DNA of 56,362 nucleotides from Marinitoga sp. 38H-ov (lineage in GTDB: Bacteria > Thermotogota > Thermotogae > Petrotogales > Petrotogaceae), in the NCBI RefSeq assembly GCF_011057715.1, contig NZ_LNGH01000014.1, positions 1 through 56,362 of the forward strand, written 5' to 3'. Shown one piece after another: positions 7,903 to 17,321 of the stretch. Below the pieces are notes generated by a model that was given only the letters and a program-made list of their open reading frames with translations, was not told where the DNA came from and ran no database searches. The position numbers and the translations under genes were made by a program. Within the stretch, counting starts at the first letter, position 1; each line of letters starts with the position of its first letter.

Positions 7903-9488
7903 TATTTATCATCTCCTGTTATCTTTCGCAAAATCATAATAAATATAAATATGATAATTATTATTGTTAATGAAGCGACTGAAGCTTCATGTATCATTTC
8001 ATCATTTGCATATTCAAATACTTTTGTAGCTAATGTATCAAAATTAAATGGTCTAAGTATAAGCGTTAAAGGTAATTCTTTTATTATCTCAATAAAAGAA
8101 AAAATGAATGCACTAATAATAGCAGGTTTAATCATAGGAACATCTACTTTTAAAAATGTATAGAAAAAAGATTTTCCTAAACTTCTTGAAGCTTCATGAT
8201 AACTTTTACCATTTTTTTCAAAATTTGCATCTATTGGACTATATGCAATATTTAAAAATCTAACAATATATGCATATATTAACATTAATATCGAAGAAGA
8301 TAATAATAATTTTGTTCTTAATCCTAATAGATTATATAATGGGTATAAACTTTTATCTAAGTTTATAAAAAATACTATAACACCTACTGCAATTACTGCT
8401 CCTGGTATTGAATATCCCATAGTTGCTAATTTTGATAATATCTTTGAGTTTTTTCTGCTAAATCTTATAGTATCAGAAATAATTAAAGCTGTAATTATTA
8501 TTAATATTGCACTAATAAAAGAAATAAATAAGGAATTAAAAGTTAATTCTAAAAATTTTATATTTGTATTTTTATATGAAAATATACTCCATTGTATTAA
8601 TTGCATTACTGGTAATAAAAAAGATAATAATATTACAATAACATAAAAAGACATTACAAAAAACAACTGTATTCCTTTCAAACTCCTTCTTTTTATAGGT
8701 TTCTTATTTTTAGTAAAATACGATCTATTTTGCCTTAAATATTTTTCTAAAGATAATATTATAAAGACAAATAATAACATTACAGCCGATAATTTAATAG
8801 CCGTATTAATATCTCCTAATGAAAACCATGCTTTAAAAATACCTGTACTAAATGTTGGTATACCAAAATACTTTACAACACCATAATCATTTAAAACTTC
8901 CATAAGTACAAGGCTAGTCCCGCCAACAATAGCGGGTCTAGCCAAGGGAAGAATTATTTTAAAAAATGTTGTTAGAATGTTTTTACCTAAAGATTGAGAT
9001 GCTTCAATAATCCCTGTAATTTGCTTTGAAAAAAAAGATTTTACTGTTAAATATATATATGGGAATAAGAATATTGAGAATATAAATACTGCACCTGGAA
9101 TTGACATTATATCTAATAAATATGACTTACCTTTAAATTCAGTATATTTCATTAAAAAGGTTTGTATAGTACCTGTATAACTTAACATACCTGCATATAC
9201 ATATGCTCCTATAAAAGGTGGTATTGTTAATGGTAAAACTAATGCCCATTCAATTGCTTTTCTATATGGAAACTCATAATAACTAACAAACCAAGCACTT
9301 AATACACCTAATATAGATGAAAGTATAGCTGTTCCAAATATTAATTTCAAAGAATTAATAACATAATCTTTTAATAAATAATCATATATATGTTTCCAGT
9401 TTTGATTAGAAGGCAAAATTAAATTATATAAGACTATAAATATTGGTATAGAAATAATCAAAACTAAAAGAAACGTTGTCTTTTTCAT
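7902..9488 (-). CDS. fbpB: Ferric iron ABC transporter permease (FbpB-type), 528 aa
   Basis: A fused two-domain permease with about 12 membrane segments. Each half contains a binding-protein-dependent transport domain with an EAA-like loop: 'EASQSLGKNILTTFFKIILP' in the first half and 'EASRSLGKSFFYTFLKVDVP' in the second. This duplicated architecture is typical of the FbpB/SfuB ferric permeases. The gene begins one base after the binding-protein stop and overlaps the ATPase start, so the three genes form one operon. Confidence 0.92.
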   Translation of the reverse strand: MKKTTFLLVLIISIPIFIVLYNLILPSNQNWKHIYDYLLKDYVINSLKLIFGTAILSSILGVLSAWFVSYYEFPYRKAIEWALVLPLTIPPFIGAYVYAGMLSYTGTIQTFLMKYTEFKGKSYLLDIMSIPGAVFIFSIFLFPYIYLTVKSFFSKQITGIIEASQSLGKNILTTFFKIILPLARPAIVGGTSLVLMEVLNDYGVVKYFGIPTFSTGIFKAWFSLGDINTAIKLSAVMLLFVFIILSLEKYLRQNRSYFTKNKKPIKRRSLKGIQLFFVMSFYVIVILLSFLLPVMQLIQWSIFSYKNTNIKFLELTFNSLFISFISAILIIITALIISDTIRFSRKNSKILSKLATMGYSIPGAVIAVGVIVFFINLDKSLYPLYNLLGLRTKLLLSSSILMLIYAYIVRFLNIAYSPIDANFEKNGKSYHEASRSLGKSFFYTFLKVDVPMIKPAIISAFIFSFIEIIKELPLTLILRPFNFDTLATKVFEYANDEMIHEASVASLTIIIIIFIFIMILRKITGDDK

Positions 9489-9489
9489 A

Positions 9490-10509
9490 TTATTTCCATC
9501 CTGCTTTATCCATTATTTCAACAGCTTTTGAATTATACTCACCTAATAATGTCAAATCTATACCTTGTGGCTCAAAACTACCAAATGATTTTAAAAATTC
9601 TGATGGTTCTACCTCAGGATTTGCAGGATATTCATAATTTGCTTCAGCATATAATTCTTGTGCATCTTTACTTGTTAAAAATTCCAATAATTTAATAGCA
9701 TTTTCTTTATTTTTTGCATACTTTACTACTCCAGCCCCACTAACATTTATATGTGTTTTTTCTGGAAAGTGTAATTTAACTTTTTTAGCAGCTTCTATTT
9801 GCTGAGGATCAGAAGAATTTAACATTTTACCCATATAATATGTATTTATAACGGCAATATCTCCTTCACCTGCTGCAACACCAATTACTTGAGCCCTATC
9901 ATTTCCTTGTGGCTCTCTAGCCATATTTGCTACAATTCCTTTAGCCCAATTATATGCCCATTCTTCACCATATATAGCAATGAAAGAAGCTACTAAAGAT
10001 TGATTGTATATATTTGAAGAAGATCTAATTAATATTCTTCCTTTCCATTCAGGATTTATTAAGTCACCATATGTTTTTATTTTAGAAATATCTACTCTTT
10101 CTGGTGCATATGCTAATACTCTCGCGCGCATTGTTAATGCATACCAATAATTATCTCTATCTCTTAATTTATTAGGAATGTTTTTAACCAATATATCTGT
10201 TGCTACAGGTTGTAATAATCCCATTGTTTTTGCTCTATGTAATCTACCAACATCTGCAGTAATAAATAAATCTGCGTTTGTATCCTCTCCTTCATTTTTT
10301 ATTCTCTCTATTAATTCATCTTCTCCAGCTTTAATTACATTAACTTTGATTCCAGTAACCTTTGTAAATTCATCATATAACTTTTGATCAGTATCATAAT
10401 GTCTACTAGTATATACATTTACTTCTCCACCTTGACCATACCCAAACATACCTGCAAAGATATTTAATGAAACTAATACTAAAGTAATAATAACGGCAAA
10501 CTTTTTCAT
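9490..10509 (-). CDS. fbpA: Ferric iron-binding periplasmic protein (FbpA/FutA-type), 339 aa
   Basis: A signal peptide (MKKF then a hydrophobic run to about residue 19) precedes a solute-binding fold beginning 'EVNVYTSRHYDTDQKLYDEF', a hallmark of the ferric-binding FbpA/FutA/IdiA group. The paired tyrosines in INTYYMGK match the iron-ligand tyrosines of the family, and a further Tyr lies in the YTSRHY motif. The length matches the family. It is the first gene of the operon and captures Fe(III) for the permease and ATPase. An imperfect palindrome over the -10 region suggests metal-dependent repression. Confidence 0.9.
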   Translation of the reverse strand: MKKFAVIITLVLVSLNIFAGMFGYGQGGEVNVYTSRHYDTDQKLYDEFTKVTGIKVNVIKAGEDELIERIKNEGEDTNADLFITADVGRLHRAKTMGLLQPVATDILVKNIPNKLRDRDNYWYALTMRARVLAYAPERVDISKIKTYGDLINPEWKGRILIRSSSNIYNQSLVASFIAIYGEEWAYNWAKGIVANMAREPQGNDRAQVIGVAAGEGDIAVINTYYMGKMLNSSDPQQIEAAKKVKLHFPEKTHINVSGAGVVKYAKNKENAIKLLEFLTSKDAQELYAEANYEYPANPEVEPSEFLKSFGSFEPQGIDLTLLGEYNSKAVEIMDKAGWK

Positions 10510-10561
10510 TTTGCAACCTCCTTTAATATTTTAAATTATATTTTTCACATTGCGAATTAAT

Positions 10562-10580
10562 TATAACAAATTTTGTCATA
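10562..10580. promoter_or_regulatory. Palindrome over the fbpA promoter, candidate operator
   Basis: TATAACAAA-T-TTTGTCATA forms 9-bp arms with 8 of 9 positions matching, about 50 bp upstream of the binding-protein start. On the minus strand it contains TATAAT (10565-10560), the likely -10 element, whose -35 is poor. This is the position expected for a repressor such as Fur or another iron regulator, although the sequence is not a canonical Fur box. Confidence 0.4.
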
Positions 10581-10680
10581 TTATTGGCTAAGAAAAAATT
10601 ACACATCAAATATATTTTTTTGTAACAATTAGAACTTTTTTACATAATATATAAATAAAATTAAAACAATAGAAAAATAA

Positions 10681-10708
10681 ACACCCCTGCCAATATGGGG
10701 TGTTTTTA
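10681..10708. terminator. Hairpin with U-run
   Basis: ACACCCC, a nine-base loop and GGGGTGT are followed by TTTTT on the plus strand, with A-rich/T-rich flanks on both sides. No gene clearly ends here on the plus strand. It may insulate the iron operon from the IS remnants on its right, or end a short transcript not recognised here. Confidence 0.65.
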
Positions 10709-10959
10709 TAATTCTTTATTTAATAGACTTTTGTTAATTAATATATTTGTAACATTTTTTACTTATTCTTAATAAACAAATATAAATTTGAAATTATTAT
10801 AATAATTAACTTATCCAAAAATTTTCCAATATTTATTATAATCTGGTCATACCAAAGAATTTTGGGCTATAAAAGTCAACATCAGAATGTTAAAAAAAGG
10901 GAAAATAAAAATGTACAAAAAAAGAATTAAGAATTAGAAACGAAATTCGATGAGGAATT
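10709..10959. other. Non-coding stretch left of the IS21 remnant
   Basis: About 250 bases of AT-rich sequence without an ORF. It may include the outer end of the decayed IS21 element, but I could not pair an inverted terminal repeat with the right side. Confidence 0.3.
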
Positions 10960-11620
<661 letters not shown>

Positions 11621-11621
11621 A

Positions 11622-12646
11622 CTGTCCAAAAAGTCTAAGGACCGAAAAATTAGAAATCTTTTTTAAATTATAACCATGGAAAAGATTAAAGAGAACAATT
11701 AAATAATAAAACAACAATACCAGCAAAAGTTAAATAATTTCTATTTCTAACATACCAAAAATACTCAGTTCCAAAATTGTATCCATAATGCCATTTACGC
11801 ATTCTATTTCCCAACGTAGTTTATAATCATCTTTAAATACTTTTCAATTTCATAACATATCTATTATATGATTCATAATATTTAGTATTCCTGTTATTCA
11901 AATCAATAACAGGAATATCTAAGATTTTATTTTTGAAAAAATATCGTATGAATCATATGCAGCATCTAATAATATTTTTAAAATAGATTTAATTGAAATA
12001 AATAAATCATCAAAGAATTTTGACATAGATGCTTTTTCTACAGTAAAATCAAGAACAAAATCATTCTTAACATCTAAAGATAAATAAAGTTTTTTACCAA
12101 ATTCTTTTTCTTTAGTAGTATATGTAAAACCAAATTCTTTTTTATTAGATGTAGCTTTGGCTTTATCATGACTTACATGGGTTAATAATATTAGCGTCTA
12201 TTGCAGCATGAGATTTGTGCAGCTTCATATTATTATATATCCAATTAAATCACTATTTATTTTTCTAAAGTAATTGTTCTATATAAGATGGTTTGAAAAG
12301 AAGGTATATCTTCTATTCCTATTAAAGATAAAAATTCAGGATGGTCACGAAATAAATTTTCAGATTTTCTATATGATAATTTTGCCATCTTCAATAATAT
12401 TAATATTTTTAAAATAGATTTATCTGAGTATTTTTTTCTTCTACCAAAAGAATAATTTTGTTCTTTAAAAAATATATCGATGATATTAAAAACAAAAATA
12501 TTTTCATTTTTAACAAAAGAAGCTTTGATTTTTCTATACTTTTGTGTTAGCATTGAATTGGGCACTCCTATTTAGTTTTTTCGCTCAATTCAATGTTTCG
12601 GCATAGAATTAAGGGTGCATATTTTTATTTCCTTACTTTTGGACAC
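11622..12646 (-). mobile_element. Decayed DDE-type insertion sequence inside the IS21 remnant
   Basis: Terminal inverted repeats are visible: TGTCCAAAAAGTCTAAGG from 11623 inward, and TGTCCAAAAGTAAGGAAA read inward from 12645 on the other strand. The element is about 1.02 kb. It lies between an istA fragment on the right and an istB fragment on the left, so it inserted into, or mediated a deletion within, an IS21 copy. A target-site duplication is not evident, which fits a deletion. Confidence 0.8.
11690..12553 (-). pseudogene. Broken IS4/IS5-superfamily transposase
   Basis: The N-terminal ORF (start ATG at 12553 after AGGAGTG) contains a helix-rich region with FGRRKKYSDKSILKIL and DHPEFLSLIGIEDIPSFQT, typical of DDE transposases of the IS4/IS5 superfamily. 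The rest is spread over shifted frames: IDANIINP (first catalytic Asp), KEFGFTYTTKEKEFGKKLYL, LDAAYDSYDIF (second Asp) and WEIECVNGIMD (Glu). Several stops and frameshifts make it inactive. Confidence 0.85.
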
Positions 12647-12654
12647 CCTATTAA

Positions 12655-12960
12655 ATACATTAAATTCATATTCATTAACATTTTTATCATGTAATTTTAT
12701 ATTCTCTTTCCAATCTACTTGTACTTGCACACCTGTAATGTTTCAAATCTAGGATGTCCCTTTATGTTTTTCTTTGACATCAACTCCTTTCTTTTTACTA
12801 AATTTCTCATCTGCTAAGGTTTTGTTCCTTTTATTCAATTATATATTTATTGTTACTTCGCTTATGCTATATTCGTTATTTAAATAATAACCTTTTTTCT
12901 ATTTTTTGTTATTAAATTCATCACTATATATTTTATCACTTCAACTAACATTATAAAAAA
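12655..12960 (-). pseudogene. istA: IS21 transposase (istA) fragment
   Basis: In broken frames the minus strand reads segments such as VQVQVDWKENIKLHDKNVNEYEFNVF (given here as one short recognisable block around 12655-12735), which matches the start of the IstA rve integrase core containing the first catalytic Asp. The rest of istA is missing, removed up to the second IS. Flanking residues to 12960 are degraded. Together with the istB pieces this marks an old IS21 copy. Confidence 0.7.
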
Positions 12961-12974
12961 AATTAATATAATAA

Positions 12975-13001
12975 ATAAAAAAGGCACGATTAACGTGCCT
13001 T
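12975..13001 (-). terminator. Terminator of the lipoprotein gene
   Basis: On the minus strand AAGGCACG, an ATTAA-type loop and CGTGCCTT are followed by TTTTTATT. It lies 13 nt after the stop of the lipoprotein gene at 13014. Confidence 0.85.
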
Positions 13002-13013
13002 GAAAAAATATTA

Positions 13014-14597
13014 TCATTTAATAATTTCATACTCTTTATCATCAATTTTAATACTTCCTAAATTAATTAGAACATCATGTTCAATACCATTAACATTATA
13101 TTTACCCTCAAATTTAATTCCATCAAATGTTCCTTCAAATATTCCATAATCTGTTACAAAAGTTACATCTATTGTATTTTGGCCTTTTCCTTTTACCAAC
13201 ATTATTTTTGTGTTATTATCTAATGATTTAACTTCTTCTCCATCAGTCGCCTCAAATTTCCATTCATCTAAATTATTTCTGTAGAATTTAACATTATATT
13301 TATATGTTCTATCGTATACAACATCTGTTGCTGTCATAGTTCCTTCAAATTTATTTGTTGAAGTTTGTTTAACATTTATAACTTCTTGGTAGTACATATT
13401 ATTCTTTGATATAGGATCATTATCTTTCTTATTTATCCATAAATAATATTTCTTTACATAATTCAAACCATCATTATCAGTAGATATTTCTAATTCATTA
13501 ATAAACTTATTTCCTATAGAACCATTTATTTTAATAAATCCGTATTCTCCAATTTCTCTATCTCCATTATCGTTTAATTCTTGTTTAAACATTTGATATA
13601 ATTTAAGAGGATAATTTCCACCTCCATTATTGTCATCTGAAATATATAATTTACCATAACCATTATTATCTCTCTCAAAATAAATTCTTGCTGACTCTAT
13701 TTTCTTGTATTTCATATCATCATTTGAATATATTTCAGATTTAGTTTTTGAATACCAATTAACTGTGGAATCACCAGTCGTATATTCTAAATCATCTAAT
13801 TTATTTGGAAATGAAAATGAATTTAAATTATCTAAAACATTTTTTGTAATTATAGAATTTAAATTAACTTTAACATCTGAATTTGCTTCCTTTACTTCTT
13901 CCCTTTCGTATTCTCCATTATAATAACTCACAAAATTTAAACCTTTTATCTTATTATTGGTATTTTCTTCAACAAATCCTACTAATCCCCATCCATTACT
14001 TGGAATTACATAATTTTCTTCCCTATATTTATATGATTCAGGAACAGCAGGATAAATGAATAGTTGAACCCAAAAATAAGGAGCTTCATCTACATTATCA
14101 TTAGCATTTTCAACTAGCGGCGTTAAAACAAAATATGTATTAAATTGTGTACTATCATTATATCCTTTTAACATTTTATCTGGATCATTGTCAGCGCCTT
14201 TAGGAAATACTTTATGTTCATTTTTTATAAAATACATTTTGTCGTTAATATTAACTCCACTATACTTAGATAATCTATTTGGTTTATTATCCTTTTTCTC
14301 GCCTTTATCATTATTTGCATATAATTCCGAAGGTGTCATAATTTCTCCATTTTTTTGTAAATAATCATTAAATGGGGTTCTATCTGCAGTTATAGTTCTT
14401 GTAATACTACCAGCCTTTAAATTTAAAAACTCAAAAGTATCTATCAATGATCTATAGTCATTTAGCTTGTGTAAATTACTTGCAAATTGAAATTCTGGGT
14501 CCATTTGATTATTAACCTCAGGTTTTTCTTTTACCAAACAACTACTTAATAATATTACTAATAGCAAGGTACTTAAAACTACTAATAGCCTTTTCAT
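13014..14597 (-). CDS. Lipoprotein of unknown function (527 aa)
   Basis: The signal peptide ends in the lipobox LLSSC with Cys at about residue 20, so the protein should be lipid-anchored to an outer face of the envelope. The remaining 500 residues are rich in Asn, Asp, Lys, Tyr and Glu with many predicted beta strands, for instance 'EGTMTATDVVYDRTYKYNVK' and 'NTIDVTFVTDYGIFEGTFDG'. I do not recognise a domain. ATG follows GGAGGGATATT. It is monocistronic, with its own terminator. A role as a surface or periplasmic structural or binding protein is possible. Confidence 0.75.
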   Translation of the reverse strand: MKRLLVVLSTLLLVILLSSCLVKEKPEVNNQMDPEFQFASNLHKLNDYRSLIDTFEFLNLKAGSITRTITADRTPFNDYLQKNGEIMTPSELYANNDKGEKKDNKPNRLSKYSGVNINDKMYFIKNEHKVFPKGADNDPDKMLKGYNDSTQFNTYFVLTPLVENANDNVDEAPYFWVQLFIYPAVPESYKYREENYVIPSNGWGLVGFVEENTNNKIKGLNFVSYYNGEYEREEVKEANSDVKVNLNSIITKNVLDNLNSFSFPNKLDDLEYTTGDSTVNWYSKTKSEIYSNDDMKYKKIESARIYFERDNNGYGKLYISDDNNGGGNYPLKLYQMFKQELNDNGDREIGEYGFIKINGSIGNKFINELEISTDNDGLNYVKKYYLWINKKDNDPISKNNMYYQEVINVKQTSTNKFEGTMTATDVVYDRTYKYNVKFYRNNLDEWKFEATDGEEVKSLDNNTKIMLVKGKGQNTIDVTFVTDYGIFEGTFDGIKFEGKYNVNGIEHDVLINLGSIKIDDKEYEIIK

Positions 14598-14692
14598 AAT
14601 ATCCCTCCTAAGATAAATTAATATTTTATTGTATATAATATTATAAATTTTATAATATTTTTTTGATTTTAGTGTTATTTTTATATTACAAA

Positions 14693-16441
14693 TTATAATT
14701 TATTAATTAATTCTCTTTCTACAAATTTAAATCCTTTTTCCCAAAATTCTCTTTTTGTTATATCAATACCTAATTTGGACAATAATACTTCTGGAGCATC
14801 ATTACCACCACTTGATAACAATTCTTTATATTTTGGTACAAAAGATTTTCCTTCTTCTAAATACTTTTCATATAATGCAATTACTAATAAATTAGCGAAA
14901 TTATATGCATATACATAGAAAGGAACGCCTATCATATGTGGAATAGAACTCCACTCATATTTGTATTCTTCTGTAATTTTTACAGAATCTCCAAACATGA
15001 TTTTTAATTCTTTTTCATATAGATTGGATAATTCCTCCCATGTAGCCATACCATTTTCATCAATCATTTGATGTGATTGAATTTCAAATCTTGCAAACAT
15101 ATTTTGTCTAAACATAGTTGCAAACATATCTTCTATTTTTGAGGCAATAAACATTTTTCTTTCGTCTTCTTCTAATTCTTTTAATAATTTATCCATTACT
15201 AACATTTCACCAAAAACAGATGCAACTTCTGCCATAGTTAATGGTGTATGATAATTCAAAAGAGTTTGTTTTGAAGATAATGTTCCATGAACTCCATGTC
15301 CTAACTCATGAGCTAAAGTCATAACATCTCTCATATTACCAGTATAATTCATTAAAATAAATGGCTTATAATTTGGTATATTATATGAACAGAACGCTCC
15401 ACCTCTTTTACCAGGTACAATTTCTGAATGTATTCTATTTTCATCAAAGAATGATTTCACTATATCTCCAATTTCCTTGTCAAATTCATAATATGATTCT
15501 AATACCATTTCTTTAGCTTTTTCAAATGAGATATCTTTTTTTACTGGATCTAATGGTGCATAAATATCAGCTAAAGTTAATTCATGTCCTAAATATTTTT
15601 CTTTCCACTTATAATATCTATGAACCATAGGTGTTTGTTCTGTTGTTACCTCTATAACCATATCAACAATTTCATCATTTACTTCATTTGCCATATTTCT
15701 CATTGAAATAGGCTTTGGATATTTCCTTAATTTGCTTTCAGTATCATAATATTTTGCAACAGAATTAAATGTACTTTCTAATACAATTTTATCCTCACTA
15801 TATCTTTCAAAAAACATTTTCATAGCTTTTCTTCTTAATTCCTTATTAGGACTTTGTCTTAAAGCTCTAATTTGTGGTCCTGTCATTTTTTTAACTTCAC
15901 CATCAATTTCTATTTCAAAATTATATGAAGAAGTCAATTTTTCATATAATAAATCAAATGCTTCTCTCCCTGCTGGTTGTAATGCAGATAATACCATTTC
16001 AGCATCTTCACTTAATACATGAGGTTTTTCTTTTATTAATTTTTCCATAACATGCTTATAATCTTTTAATTCTTCAGAGTTCTTCCATTTCTCTAACTTT
16101 TCTATTGGATGACTGAGTAAAACAGGTCTCCAAAAAGATAATTCTATTTCCCCTTTAGTTAAATAATCTTGCCCCATAGCAACAAGTTTTTGTGCTTCTT
16201 TATTTTGTGTATTTTCAGCATATAACAAATGTGCATATTGTATTGCAAAATAAGGCTTTTCAATAACCTTTTCTAAATCTGCAAAAAAATTTCTTATATC
16301 TTTTGCAGTCAAATCATCTGAAGAGAGTACATTATAATATTTTTCCTTTAAATTTTTTGCATTAATTACTGCACTTTCAAAATCCTTTTTTATTTGTATA
16401 TCTTCTGGAGAATCATAAAAAAAAGATAAATCCCATTTCAT
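14693..16441 (-). CDS. pepF: Oligoendopeptidase F, M3 family (582 aa)
   Basis: A cytoplasmic zinc metallopeptidase that cleaves short oligopeptides. The zinc-binding motif HELGH is at residues 378-382 in 'MTLAHELGHGVHGTLS', followed by the third ligand Glu in 'TPLTMAEVASVFGEML' about 25 residues later. The C-terminal substrate pocket motif 'YKYEWSSIPHMIGVPFYVYAY' (His/Tyr pair) is complete. Length, N-terminal helical domain and lack of a signal peptide fit PepF. ATG follows AAGGAGG. It is a single gene that fits a peptide-fermenting lifestyle. Confidence 0.95.
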   Translation of the reverse strand: MKWDLSFFYDSPEDIQIKKDFESAVINAKNLKEKYYNVLSSDDLTAKDIRNFFADLEKVIEKPYFAIQYAHLLYAENTQNKEAQKLVAMGQDYLTKGEIELSFWRPVLLSHPIEKLEKWKNSEELKDYKHVMEKLIKEKPHVLSEDAEMVLSALQPAGREAFDLLYEKLTSSYNFEIEIDGEVKKMTGPQIRALRQSPNKELRRKAMKMFFERYSEDKIVLESTFNSVAKYYDTESKLRKYPKPISMRNMANEVNDEIVDMVIEVTTEQTPMVHRYYKWKEKYLGHELTLADIYAPLDPVKKDISFEKAKEMVLESYYEFDKEIGDIVKSFFDENRIHSEIVPGKRGGAFCSYNIPNYKPFILMNYTGNMRDVMTLAHELGHGVHGTLSSKQTLLNYHTPLTMAEVASVFGEMLVMDKLLKELEEDERKMFIASKIEDMFATMFRQNMFARFEIQSHQMIDENGMATWEELSNLYEKELKIMFGDSVKITEEYKYEWSSIPHMIGVPFYVYAYNFANLLVIALYEKYLEEGKSFVPKYKELLSSGGNDAPEVLLSKLGIDITKREFWEKGFKFVERELINKL

Positions 16442-16507
16442 AATATTTCCTCCTTAAATTAATATAATTTTTCTATATATTAATATTATAACACTTAATT
16501 AATAATA

Positions 16508-16535
16508 TTGCAATACAAAAAACGAGTAATATAAT
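16508..16535 (+). promoter_or_regulatory. Promoter of the phosphoesterase-BMP operon
   Basis: TTGCAA (16508-16513), 16 bp, then TATAAT (16530-16535), 40 bp upstream of the ATG at 16576. A second TATAAT about 20 bp further down could be an alternative. Confidence 0.5.
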
Positions 16536-16575
16536 AAACGTTTTTTGATATAATAAAAAAGAAAGGAAGGTTAAT

Positions 16576-17307
16576 ATGCTAGATATAGTTGCAGTATCAG
16601 ATGAAGAACGAGTTTATATATCAAATAAAATAAAAAATTGTGATATTTTATTAGGATGTGGAGATTTATCTCCAGGTTATCTTGATTTTTTAATGAATAT
16701 ATTAAAACCAAAAATAAGTTTAATGATATATGGCAATCATGATAAAAAATATTTTAAAAATTTGTACAATGTAGAGTTAACTGGTTTTTCAAAAACTTAT
16801 AAAGGATTAGAAATTATACATCAGGATATTATAAATTTAAAAAATAAATTAAATATTAATAAAAACGTTTATATTAGTGGTTTTTCAGGAGCATATTCAT
16901 ATGGAAAAAAACCTTTTCATTTTTCTGAAAAGGATGCAAAAATATTTAAAAGAATATTAGGGCGCAAAAAGGCTTTTAAATTAATAAAAGATATTGATAT
17001 TATTATTACTCATTCACCGCCTGGATTAGAAAATTTATTTGAAAAAGACATAAGCGCATTTCACAAAGGTTCTAGTATTATGGCTAATATTTATATGAAA
17101 TATTTTCCTAAAATTTGGTTCTACGGTCACATACATCCCAGATATACAGATCAAATTCTTAATTTTAGAATTCATTATAAAAATAAAATATCTTATTTAT
17201 TAAATTCAGTTCCATATAAATATGTTAGATATGATGAAGAAAAAAAAGAAGTTGTTGAAATTATAGGTGAAGAAAAAAAAATAAAATTTAAAGATATTTA
17301 TTTTTAA
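16576..17307 (+). CDS. Calcineurin-like metallophosphoesterase (243 aa)
   Basis: The metallophosphoesterase signature blocks are present in order: an N-terminal 'IVAVSDEE' (usually D-x-H, here Ser-Asp), GCGDLSPGY (metal-bridging Asp), YGNHDKKY (Asn/His), ITHSPPG and YGHIHPR near the C-terminus. The first block lacks the usual His. The protein is cytoplasmic and would hydrolyse phosphoesters; the substrate is unknown. It is the first gene of a two-gene operon with the ParB-BMP fusion 14 bp downstream. A link to nucleotide or nucleoside turnover is plausible from the BMP domain but not shown. Confidence 0.85.
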   Translation: MLDIVAVSDEERVYISNKIKNCDILLGCGDLSPGYLDFLMNILKPKISLMIYGNHDKKYFKNLYNVELTGFSKTYKGLEIIHQDIINLKNKLNINKNVYISGFSGAYSYGKKPFHFSEKDAKIFKRILGRKKAFKLIKDIDIIITHSPPGLENLFEKDISAFHKGSSIMANIYMKYFPKIWFYGHIHPRYTDQILNFRIHYKNKISYLLNSVPYKYVRYDEEKKEVVEIIGEEKKIKFKDIYF

Positions 17308-17321
17308 CGGGAGAGGGTAAC

